The notes beneath the pieces are model-generated. The model was given only the letters and a program-made list of their open reading frames with translations. It was not told the DNA's origin and did no database searches. From Roseofilum reptotaenium CS-1145 (GTDB lineage Bacteria; Cyanobacteriota; Cyanobacteriia; Cyanobacteriales; Desertifilaceae): a stretch of 64,000 nucleotides of DNA. Below, one piece after another: positions 1 to 6,868 of the stretch. The DNA lies in contig NZ_JAQMUE010000095.1 in the NCBI RefSeq assembly GCF_028330985.1, forward strand, positions 1 through 64,000, read 5' to 3'. The position numbers were made by a program, and so were the translations under genes. The stretch's first letter is position 1. Each line of letters starts with the position of its first letter.

Positions 1-93
1 GAACATTTACATTTTTGGTGGTCTCTACCCGACCACTTTACCTCTTTTAGCGTTCGCCAGCTTTCAGTTGATCTTTTCAGCAAAATACCACCG

Positions 94-117
94 AAAAAGG
101 TCGCCATAGCGACCTTT
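94..117 (-). terminator. Intrinsic terminator after the RuvX-like gene
   Basis: A perfect 9-bp stem (AAAGGTCGC at 96-104 with GCGACCTTT at 109-117) has a 4-base loop. Read on the minus strand the stem is followed directly by extra T residues, as expected for a Rho-independent terminator about 70 bases past the stop of the minus-strand gene ending at 185. The rest of 1-184 holds no gene that I can recognise. Confidence 0.6.
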
Positions 118-184
118 GAGCTACCTTGTCACCCCTTGAGGTGTTCTTGAGTCATTTTCTGAGTCGCCATAACCACTAAAAAAA

Positions 185-580
185 TTACAATGAAGCAAAA
201 TAGCGTTCAATCAGGATAATTGCCACAATATCATCGATGGGACGGGGAGGTTGGCGCATTCCTTGGGGAACCAGACGAGTTAAGCCTTTGGGGGGATACA
301 TTTGCCAGTAGCGATCGCGAGCTTCTAAGGTAGAATATCTCTCATCTACCTTGATAATTTCCACGGTTTCGGCAAACTCCGGTTTCAGTTTCGCTTCCCA
401 AGCTTTCGAGGTAGTTTGATTTCCCATCACTAACACGGAAACCCCATACTGTTGAGACCAAGCTTTTAAAGCGGCGATCGCCTGCTCCGAAGCAACCACT
501 TCATGCTCGAATACCTGGCGATCTTCATCCATCACCGCAATGCCACATTTATCTTTACCCGGATCGAATCCCAGAATCAT
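185..580 (-). CDS. RuvX/YqgF-like RNase H-fold protein
   Basis: A 131-residue protein that opens with a hydrophobic strand and the motif GFDPGKDKCG, the pattern of the first catalytic strand of RuvC/YqgF-type RNase H folds. Later pieces fit the fold: a strand VLVMGNQT, the segment VDERYST (YqgF proteins have a conserved E-R-x-S/T here) and a C-terminal DDIVAIIL carrying the last acidic residues. Family members include the pre-16S rRNA nuclease YqgF/RuvX, but this looks like a divergent cyanobacterial paralogue, so the substrate is unknown. The first possible codon is TTG at 583; the ATG at 580 is preferred. It lies 12 bases after the alpha/beta hydrolase on the same strand, so the two are probably cotranscribed. 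Confidence 0.7.
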   Translation of the reverse strand: MILGFDPGKDKCGIAVMDEDRQVFEHEVVASEQAIAALKAWSQQYGVSVLVMGNQTTSKAWEAKLKPEFAETVEIIKVDERYSTLEARDRYWQMYPPKGLTRLVPQGMRQPPRPIDDIVAIILIERYFASL

Positions 581-592
581 CAACGTTCAACT

Positions 593-1441
593 CTACTCAC
601 TTTGTCGTCGTAGAAACGGAATCAGAGCCTCGCACACTTTTTCTGGCCAGTCTTCTTGAGCATAATGTCCAACTTCTTCTAAGGCAATAAATTCGGCTTG
701 GGATATACTAGAAATCGCCTCTTTTGCACTGGATGACAACAACCAGGGATCGTTTTCTCCCCAAATCACTTGCAGAGGTTTTGACCATTGGGGAAGAGTG
801 CTACTAATATTGGTCAAACTTGATTTCAGGTTCAGATTTCGCAACGTTGCCAGCAGAGCGCGTCCAGCAGCCGAAACTTCTAAAAAGGGGCGACGATAAA
901 CATTGAGGTCTTTTTCATCGACTTGATAAGGCGATCCACCTTCCAGGGTGCGATCGACAATCAGGGGATCTTGGGTCATCATTTCTCCCGCTAGAGGTAG
1001 GGTAAACTGCTGGATTTTCCAGGGTAATTTAGCTTGGGGACTCAGGGGAATGTTGATTAAGCTGAGGCGATGGATGCGATCGCTATTTTGCAGAGCATAG
1101 AGGAGTCCGGGAACACTGGTGTAGCCTTGCAGCACGAGGGAAACTTGCTCCAATTCTAGACTATCCATGAGGTCACCCAAAGCTTTAGCAAACGCTTCTG
1201 GAGTATAGGCAAAGTCCCGTTTTTCCGGAAATGCTGATTGTCCGGAACCGATCCAGTCTGGGGCGATCGCCCAAAATCCTTGTTCGGCTAGAGACGGCAG
1301 AACTTCTCGCCAACTATAGCTTTGGGAGAGTAACCCATGGAGTAATAAAACTGGGGGTTTGTCGGTTGCTTGCATCGGTTGCGCTTCGCGATAAAACCAC
1401 TCTAGGGAACCGACGTTAATTTGCTTCTCCTCAATAGACAC
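593..1441 (-). CDS. Alpha/beta-fold hydrolase, possibly lacking its nucleophile
   Basis: A 282-residue protein of the alpha/beta-hydrolase fold, close in layout to haloalkane dehalogenase-like members: LLLHGLLSQSYSW (oxyanion loop, near residue 33), APDWIGSGQS (near 60), an acid in WGENDPW (near 230) and a histidine in VGHYAQED (near 259). At the nucleophile elbow, where a Ser or Asp would be expected between two glycine-like turns, the sequence is LVLQGYTS, so Gln occupies the usual nucleophile position. It may be non-catalytic or use another residue. The start is GTG at 1441. The next gene downstream follows after 12 bases. Confidence 0.75.
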   Translation of the reverse strand: MSIEEKQINVGSLEWFYREAQPMQATDKPPVLLLHGLLSQSYSWREVLPSLAEQGFWAIAPDWIGSGQSAFPEKRDFAYTPEAFAKALGDLMDSLELEQVSLVLQGYTSVPGLLYALQNSDRIHRLSLINIPLSPQAKLPWKIQQFTLPLAGEMMTQDPLIVDRTLEGGSPYQVDEKDLNVYRRPFLEVSAAGRALLATLRNLNLKSSLTNISSTLPQWSKPLQVIWGENDPWLLSSSAKEAISSISQAEFIALEEVGHYAQEDWPEKVCEALIPFLRRQSE

Positions 1442-1526
1442 TCTTGTTGCTCGACTCCGTTTCGTTTCACTGGGATGGAGTTAGCATACCGTGTTTTTAC
1501 CTCTTTTACTACTATAATTGGCGATT

Positions 1527-1850
1527 TTAAAAACGAATATCCTGCCAAATTTCAGCGTCAGCAAAGCCCTCTAAACGTTTGCGATCTGTTGTCGCAATCA
1601 CAACATACTGACCAGGATATTCTTCTTGAATGAGTTTCTATTGAGCGCATATAATCATATCACAATCAATAGTTTTGAGATCGGCAGTTGGTATCCCTTG
1701 CGTTCTAGCTTCTGCCCATAATTTAGATGCTTCCTTAAGTACCGGTTGGATAATCGGTAGAAAATCGATAATTTCTGGTAACCGATCTAGATTCTTTAGA
1801 CCATCATTGTTGATGATATAACTTAAAGCCTGATGAACGCTCTCCATCAA
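1527..1850 (-). pseudogene. PIN/VapC-like toxin gene interrupted by a stop
   Basis: The open frame starting at 1850 ends with IPTADLKTIDCDMIICAQ and a TAG at 1638-1640. The same frame continues without shift past the TAG for 36 more codons (KLIQEEYPGQYVVIATT, then RKRLEGFADAEIWQDI) to a TAA at 1527-1529. The combined pattern, TAD..tiD.mI.AQ followed by a strand YVVIATTD and WQDI, is what I expect of a PIN-domain toxin of VapC type. The single in-frame nonsense codon, together with loss of the usual N-terminal LLDTN-like motif, indicates a dead gene. The start overlaps the antitoxin-like gene by 47 bases. The family call is from motif memory only. Confidence 0.55.
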
Positions 1851-2031
1851 TGATTTCCTTTACCGTTTGCCAATATTGTTCTCGATCGCGCACTTCTTCT
1901 GAGGAGGGTTCTTCTTCTATCCACTGTTTTAATAGTGCAAGAGCCTCTTTATTTTTATCTATCTGCTCTTCAAGAGTCTCTCTTTTATGGGGCAAAACGA
2001 ACTTTGATTTAGCTTTTAATTGTTCTGGCAT
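1804..2031 (-). CDS. Small antitoxin-like protein
   Basis: A 75-residue, highly charged protein (many Glu, Lys, Gln) with a helical middle, LLKQWIEEEPSSEEV..REQYWQTVKEIIDGERSS, ending GFKLYHQQ. This resembles small cyanobacterial antitoxins that precede PIN-type toxins, and indeed it lies directly upstream of, and overlaps, the broken PIN-like gene. Its last 17 codons recur almost unchanged as a fragment at 4442-4495, which shows that the C-terminus is genuine and not a readthrough product. The antitoxin role is inferred from size and context. Confidence 0.55.
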   Translation of the reverse strand: MPEQLKAKSKFVLPHKRETLEEQIDKNKEALALLKQWIEEEPSSEEVRDREQYWQTVKEIIDGERSSGFKLYHQQ

Positions 2032-2178
2032 AAACTGATTTTTGCTGATTCAATCCAAATTTACTGATATTTTAACACGCATCTTCCTATTGACTCACCT
2101 CGCTCTTGATATTCTCCCAGGGCAACCAGATCGCACATAATTCTTGACAAAGTTAAGAGTAAGTGACATGATGAAAAA

Positions 2179-2583
2179 ATGGCTAAAAATCAATTCCATT
2201 AATCTGTAAAAACAGCCTTAATTAAGAAAGGCTGGACAATTACAAGCGATCCTCTAATCATTCGTATAGATCGAGTTAAACTAGAAATTGATCTAGCAGC
2301 CGAAAAAGTATTTGCCGCAGAAAAAGATGGGCGAAAAATTGCTGTAGAAGTAAAAGAATTCATCAATCCTTCTGCGATTTATGACTTTCACGCAGCTTTA
2401 GGACAGTTCTTGAATTATCGCTTAGGTTTGCAAATGACAGATCCCTTACGCAATCTTTATCTAGCTGTACCAGTAGATATTTTTAACGATTTTTTTCAAG
2501 AGCGTTTTGTCCAAGCTGCTATACTTCAACATCGTCTAAGTATTATCGCATATGACCCTAATTTAGAAGAGGTGGTAGAATAG
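2179..2583 (+). pseudogene. xisH: xisH-like gene with an early stop (excision-control family)
   Basis: Translated from the ATG at 2179 the frame reads MAKNQFH, a TAA at 2200-2202, then SVKTALIKKGWTITSDP and on through LEIDLAAEKVFAAEKDG, KIAVEVKEFI and IIAYDPNLEEVVE to a TAG at 2581-2583. Those motifs are the XisH family, first defined as fdxN-element excision controlling factors in heterocyst-forming cyanobacteria but widespread elsewhere, with a restriction-endonuclease-like E-V-K core. Total length (134 codons) is near the family norm of about 138. The stop at codon 8 breaks the gene. The natural 3' end seems also to be altered: see the finding on base 2582. It is followed by xisI with an overlap. 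Confidence 0.8.
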
Positions 2584-2909
2584 AAAAACTAGAACAGTAT
2601 CGTCAAATTGTCCAAGAAGTTATCAAAAGCCATGCTGCCCCCGAAAATGCGGATATTGAATCCCAAGTGATTTGCGATCGCGAACAGGATCATTATCAAC
2701 TGGTGGATCTGGGTTGGCAGGGTTTCAATCGGATTTATGCCTGCTATATTCATATCGATATTAAGGACGGAAAAATCTGGATTCAGAACAATATGACAGA
2801 AGCCGACTTAGGACAAGAGTTAGTGGATAAAGGCGTTCCTGCTTCAGATATTATTCTCGGTTTACATCCCCCATATAAACGTCCTTATACCAAGTATGGC
2901 GTTGCTTAA
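2580..2909 (+). pseudogene. xisI: xisI-like gene without a usable start codon
   Basis: An open frame from 2580 encodes 109 residues, the normal size for XisI: EKLEQYRQIVQEVIKSHA, then DREQDHYQLVDLGWQG, RIYACYIHIDIKDGKIWIQ and the family signature DKGVPASDIILGLHPP near the end. The codon where the family Met should stand is ATA (2580-2582). No ATG, GTG or TTG occurs in frame before the GTG at 2667, which would remove about 29 conserved residues. XisI usually pairs with XisH by overlapping stop and start codons. With xisH also broken, the pair is probably non-functional, although initiation at 2667 or at ATA cannot be excluded. Confidence 0.75.
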
Positions 2910-2930
2910 GATGCAAGCAATCTATTAAAT

Positions 2931-4367
2931 CTAAATGGATTTTATTTGCACGAGTTTCAATTTATTGACGGCTGAAGTAACAAAGGATTGAACAAACGCT
3001 GTGCGCTGATTTTGTTCAAAGATGGTTTTGATAATCGAGGTCAGCTTCTCCAAATTGAAGCCCTGTTCTGGATTAAAGTCTTGGGTTTGGAAATATTCAA
3101 TTAAACTTAATCCGGCAATGCGCGTTAAATAGGCAGCGCTGATGCCTTGTACCAGTCCACCTGCCGTATAGGTAATGGCATTCGTTTTGAGAATGTTAGT
3201 AATGGTTTGGGTGGAGAGTTCAACTAATCCCAGTTTCACGATCAGTTCTCCGACAATAGCAGCAACTTTTTGCCCCTGTTGCAGGCTAAAGGATTGGTTC
3301 GGTTGATATATTTTAGCTATGTCTAAAATCAGTTGACCCGTAATTGCGCCGGTTGTCAACAGATCGAGGCTGGGAATGGGGTTGGCAAAGGCGGTGGTGG
3401 CAGCGATCCATTGATATTGCTCGATCGCCGGCAAAGCGCGATCGCGGCGTTTTTGGTTCCAGATCGCTTGGATCTCGCTCTGTAAGGCTTCTGCTTGGCG
3501 CTGAATCGTCCCTAAAATGGGCACATGGGAAGCATCCGCCACTTGCGCGAGACGGCTTTTCAGGGATTCAATTTGGGGCGCTGGATTTTCCATCCATTCG
3601 TCTACAGTGCCATCGGGGTGATGTTTGCGGACTTTGATGGGTTGAGGGATAGCGGCAGTTACCACTAAATCCTCTTTCTCTAGTTTACCGGTAATGCGGC
3701 TGTTGATTTGTTGGAGAATACTGGGCAGTTCTTGGGGTAAGTATTGGTCTTGTTTATTCAAGACTAAAATAACGTGATGATGGTTATTTTTTAGCTGTTG
3801 TATGGTTTGATATTCAGAATCGGTTAAATCTCCGGAAATGACCAACAGAATAACGTCGCTGTTGCGGTGTTGTTCTTCAATCTGGGTTTGAATTTCTTCA
3901 CTCGGATTGGGCGTAAATAGAGCAGGCGTTTCGATAATTTGCCAATCCTGGGATAGTAGCTCAAACAGGCTACTTTTTCCCACATTTTTACCGCCGGTAA
4001 TCGCGATTTTCAGGGTTTGGCGGTTGATTTCTTCTTTGAGTTCATTGAGGCGATTTTGCCAACTGGAAATATCAATCTCTTCTGTCGCCAACTCGGCGTT
4101 CGCGAAGCGACTCCAAAGGAGTATCGCCCCTTCAACCTGGGTAAACGTTCGCTCTAGAGTTTCCTTATTTACGGGTGAAGAAAGGGTTTTCACGGGAACA
4201 GAGACAGAATTTTGTCGCCACCACCAAATCCCACCCCAGGCGATCGCCCCCAGGGTAACCCATTCTCCCCATTCACTCACGGAACTTTGGATACTTGCCC
4301 ACAACCACAGAAGTGCCCCTAATCCTAAGCCACCAACTAACAGAGGACGACGTATGAGTGTTGTCAT
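2931..4367 (-). CDS. Membrane-associated GTPase with DUF697-like C-terminus
   Basis: A 478-residue protein. Residues 7-50 hold two hydrophobic stretches rich in Trp and Gly, likely membrane segments. A P-loop GGKNVGKSS lies at about 125-133 and a G4 motif NKQD at 204-207, so it binds guanine nucleotide; the G3 DxxG is degenerate (ETPAL). The C-terminal 170 residues contain helical, glycine-rich hydrophobic stretches (GAITGQLILDIAKIY, AGGLVQGISAAYLTRIAG) typical of DUF697 found in YcjF-like and cyanobacterial GTPases. The ATG at 4367 is preferred over an upstream TTG because GGAG stands at the right distance. A short palindromic repeat is embedded in frame at 4096-4127. The function is unknown. 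Confidence 0.75.
   Translation of the reverse strand: MTTLIRRPLLVGGLGLGALLWLWASIQSSVSEWGEWVTLGAIAWGGIWWWRQNSVSVPVKTLSSPVNKETLERTFTQVEGAILLWSRFANAELATEEIDISSWQNRLNELKEEINRQTLKIAITGGKNVGKSSLFELLSQDWQIIETPALFTPNPSEEIQTQIEEQHRNSDVILLVISGDLTDSEYQTIQQLKNNHHHVILVLNKQDQYLPQELPSILQQINSRITGKLEKEDLVVTAAIPQPIKVRKHHPDGTVDEWMENPAPQIESLKSRLAQVADASHVPILGTIQRQAEALQSEIQAIWNQKRRDRALPAIEQYQWIAATTAFANPIPSLDLLTTGAITGQLILDIAKIYQPNQSFSLQQGQKVAAIVGELIVKLGLVELSTQTITNILKTNAITYTAGGLVQGISAAYLTRIAGLSLIEYFQTQDFNPEQGFNLEKLTSIIKTIFEQNQRTAFVQSFVTSAVNKLKLVQIKSI
4096..4127. repeat. Interspersed palindromic repeat inside the GTPase gene
   Basis: The segment contains two nested inverted repeats, CGCTTCGCG-type and CTCC..GGAG (plus strand: TTCGCGAAGCGACTCC followed by AAAGGAGTATCGCC). 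It encodes residues close to AILLWSRFANA in the linker before the GTPase domain. Similar short palindromes are dispersed in cyanobacterial genomes. That it is an insertion is inference. Confidence 0.4.
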
Positions 4368-4441
4368 TGATTTCTCCACTAAACCCAACCATATCTCTAG
4401 CTTAACTCGATTGGGGGGCGATCGCGTATCTTACTGATGAT

Positions 4442-4495
4442 CATTCTTGATGATATAACTTAAAGCCTGATGGACGCTCGCGATCGATAATTTCC
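4442..4495 (-). pseudogene. Antitoxin gene fragment (second copy)
   Basis: On the minus strand 17 codons read EIIDRERPSGFKLYHQE then TGA, matching the end of the antitoxin-like protein at 1804-2031 (EIIDGERSSGFKLYHQQ) at 14 of 17 positions. Upstream codons do not match, so only the 3' end survives. Confidence 0.65.
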
Positions 4496-4554
4496 CTCGT
4501 TGAATAGGCACTATCTATTAAATTCAGTTCAGGGAGATCGACCTTCATTTATCC

Positions 4555-4645
4555 TGAATTCTATTTTTCAAGAATATCTCAAATTTGTACGCTAATATGA
4601 GTTATGAAACTGTCTCAGCCCGATTGCATATGACCCTAATTTAGA
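4555..4645 (+). pseudogene. xisH 3' fragment (second copy)
   Basis: The plus strand reads LNSIFQEYLKFVR, then two stops and small shifts, then PIAYDPNLD. This mirrors the end of XisH at 2500-2570 (NDFFQERFVQ to IIAYDPNLEE), and 20 bases (GCATATGACCCTAATTTAGA) are identical to 2548-2567. It is a decayed remnant that lies just before the Uma2 gene. Confidence 0.55.
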
Positions 4646-4657
4646 CTTGAGGAGCCT

Positions 4658-5383
4658 ATGTTACTCAACTATAATCCCAGAGCTTGCTTACCCTCTGCTG
4701 AAGATTTACCCGATTCTGACGATACTCCTGTGGATAACGAACTACAAGACTTAATTCCCAGTTTGCTTAAAGCGATGCTGGCTTTAATTTGGGCAGAGCG
4801 GATGGATTGGTTTTTTGGAGTAGATATGGGGATCTATTACGATCCCAAAGAACCCGCTATTGTCCCCGATGGCTTTTTGAGTGTAGGTGTGCCCCGAATT
4901 ATTGACTCTGATTTACGTCTCTCTTATGTATTGTGGGAAGAGCAGAAATTACCCACCCTCGTGTTAGAAGTCGTTTCCCATAAACGGCGGAAAGAATATA
5001 CTCAGAAAAAAGAAGCATACGCCCAAATGGGGATTTTATATTATGCGATCTATAATCCCTTAAGGAAAAGGAAACAAAAGTTGGAAGTGTATGAACTCAA
5101 AGACGGTGAATATGAATTATTATCTGGGGAAGTGGTGTGGTTATCCCAGTTGAATTTAGGCATTGGTAAAGCGGAGGGAACGTATCAAGGAATCACCAGA
5201 GAATGGCTCTATTGGTATGATGAGCAGGGAGAACGCTATTTAACGCCAGAAGAGCGAATGATCTCAGCTCAACAACAGGCATTATTCACTGAAAAACGGG
5301 CATTATCTGCTGAACAGAAAGCAGAGAAACTTGCCCAAAAATTGAGGGAATTAGGCATTGATCCCGATCTCCTAGACCCATAA
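4658..5383 (+). CDS. Uma2-family protein (restriction endonuclease fold)
   Basis: A 241-residue protein of the Uma2/DUF820 family, abundant in cyanobacteria. The PD-(D/E)xK-like core is visible: IVPDGFLSVGV (Asp strand, near 69), LPTLVLEVVSHKRRKE (E..VS.K, near 105) and YAQMGILYYAIYNP (near 130). The last 45 residues form a Glu/Gln/Lys/Ala helix with repeated EK-AL-AEQ units, a coiled coil seen in many family members. The opening DLPDSDDTPVDNE is also usual. Biological role is unsettled; many copies per genome are common. A second family member is at 35770-36498. Confidence 0.85.
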   Translation: MLLNYNPRACLPSAEDLPDSDDTPVDNELQDLIPSLLKAMLALIWAERMDWFFGVDMGIYYDPKEPAIVPDGFLSVGVPRIIDSDLRLSYVLWEEQKLPTLVLEVVSHKRRKEYTQKKEAYAQMGILYYAIYNPLRKRKQKLEVYELKDGEYELLSGEVVWLSQLNLGIGKAEGTYQGITREWLYWYDEQGERYLTPEERMISAQQQALFTEKRALSAEQKAEKLAQKLRELGIDPDLLDP

Positions 5384-5445
5384 TCGACTATCGAGGGCCG
5401 ATCGCGCAGTATCATAAGAAAATAGACTCTAACCTTATCCATCCT

Positions 5446-6717
5446 GTGACTGCGATCGCCCCTAACTCCCTCCTCGAACCTTCCCAACTGTTACCCTTTG
5501 AACAGCTCGAACCCTCCCTACAACAGCGTTTTCAACAGGCTTGGCAACCCGGATCGCCCCTTCCTTCTGTGGTATATCCCAAAACTCAAGAACAATTGAG
5601 CGAGGTGATGAAACTTGCCAAAGCTAACCAATGGCAGGTTTTACCCTGGGGAGCAGGCAGTAAAATTCATTGGGGTGGCATCGGTAAACCAGTAGATCTT
5701 ATCATCAGTACTCAACGCATCAATCAGGTGATTGAACATGCAGCCGGAGACCTCACGATTACTGTAGAAGCCGGGATAACCTTGGCACAGGTGAAGGAAT
5801 TTCTCGCGCCCCACAACCAGTTTTTAGCCTTCGATCCAGCCTACCCCAACCAAGCCACCATCGGCGGTATCATTGCGACAGCGGATACCGGAAGTTGGCG
5901 ACATCGGTATGGTGGCGTGCGCGATCGCCTGATTGGACTCTCCTTTATCCGCAGTGATGGTGAGATTGCCAAAGCAGGGGGCAGAGTCGTCAAAAATGTT
6001 GCCGGTTATGACTTGATGAAACTGTTCATCGGCAGTTATGGCAGTTTGGGGATACTTTCTCAAGCCACGTTCCGCCTATATCCGATTCCCAAACATTCAG
6101 CTACTGTGGTGCTTTCAGGAAATCCAGAGGCGATCGCCCAAGCCACCCAAACCCTACTGAATTCCAGTTTAACCCCCACTGCCCTCGATTTAAGACCCCA
6201 AAATGACCAAATTCTGCTCATTGCTCGGTTCCAAAGTATATCCTTAAGTGTGCAAGAACAAGCTAAACGAGTATTCGATCTTAGCCAAGCATTAGGATTG
6301 AGCGCCCAAATCTACGAGCAGCAGGAAGAAAGCCAACTATGGGCAACCTGGCAACATCAAATTTGGGAAACCCACCCCCAAAAGGTTATCTGTAAACTCG
6401 GTATTCGTCCCACCGAAGTCGTTAACCTGTTGCTAAAAATTGAACAACTTGCCCAAGTGCAAAGTCAATGTGTGCTTCACGCTCGTACTGGCTTAGGTAT
6501 ACTACGATGCAATCAAATTCGATCGACACAACTGTTGGAGTTGCGATCTTATCTTACCTCCCATGGCGGCTTTCTCAGTGTCTTAGAAGCCTCCTCATCC
6601 CTAAAACAATCCCTAGACGTATGGGGATGTACAGGAAATGCACTTAAAATTATGCAAAATATCAAGCATCAATTCGATCCCGATAACTTACTCAGTGGCG
6701 ATCGCTTCATTCGATAA
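5446..6717 (+). CDS. glcE: Glycolate oxidase FAD-binding subunit GlcE
   Basis: A 423-residue FAD-linked oxidase. The PCMH-type FAD domain covers about residues 35-215: an initial PKTQEQLSEVMKLAK, VLPWGAGSKIHWGG near 66, DLTITVEAGITL, TIGGIIAT near 139 and GGRVVKNVAGYDLMKLFIGSYG near 184. The C-terminal part ends FDPDNLLSGDRF, the usual tail of this family. The length suits GlcE rather than the longer catalytic GlcD. GlcDEF oxidises glycolate to glyoxylate in photorespiration. The start is GTG at 5446. GlcF follows 151 bases downstream; GlcD is not in this window. The assignment to GlcE rather than another GlcD homologue rests on length and the GlcF neighbour. Confidence 0.8.
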   Translation: MTAIAPNSLLEPSQLLPFEQLEPSLQQRFQQAWQPGSPLPSVVYPKTQEQLSEVMKLAKANQWQVLPWGAGSKIHWGGIGKPVDLIISTQRINQVIEHAAGDLTITVEAGITLAQVKEFLAPHNQFLAFDPAYPNQATIGGIIATADTGSWRHRYGGVRDRLIGLSFIRSDGEIAKAGGRVVKNVAGYDLMKLFIGSYGSLGILSQATFRLYPIPKHSATVVLSGNPEAIAQATQTLLNSSLTPTALDLRPQNDQILLIARFQSISLSVQEQAKRVFDLSQALGLSAQIYEQQEESQLWATWQHQIWETHPQKVICKLGIRPTEVVNLLLKIEQLAQVQSQCVLHARTGLGILRCNQIRSTQLLELRSYLTSHGGFLSVLEASSSLKQSLDVWGCTGNALKIMQNIKHQFDPDNLLSGDRFIR

Positions 6718-6829
6718 ACTACATTTCTATAGTATCGATTAGCATAACTCATGTTTTTTACCTTGCACCAAGCTAACCCTTTTTTGCATAATTAAAATCA
6801 GATCCAGTCAATTAGTAGGGTAGGTAGTG

Positions 6830-6863
6830 CCCTAATTCCCTATTCTCTATTCCCTATTCCCTC
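6830..6863. repeat. Heptad TTCCCTA-type repeat before glcF
   Basis: Tandem near-copies of ATTCCCT/ATTCTCT end 6 bases before the glcF ATG. The same repeat type lies before several other genes of the window. Confidence 0.7.
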
Positions 6864-6868
6864 TTTTC

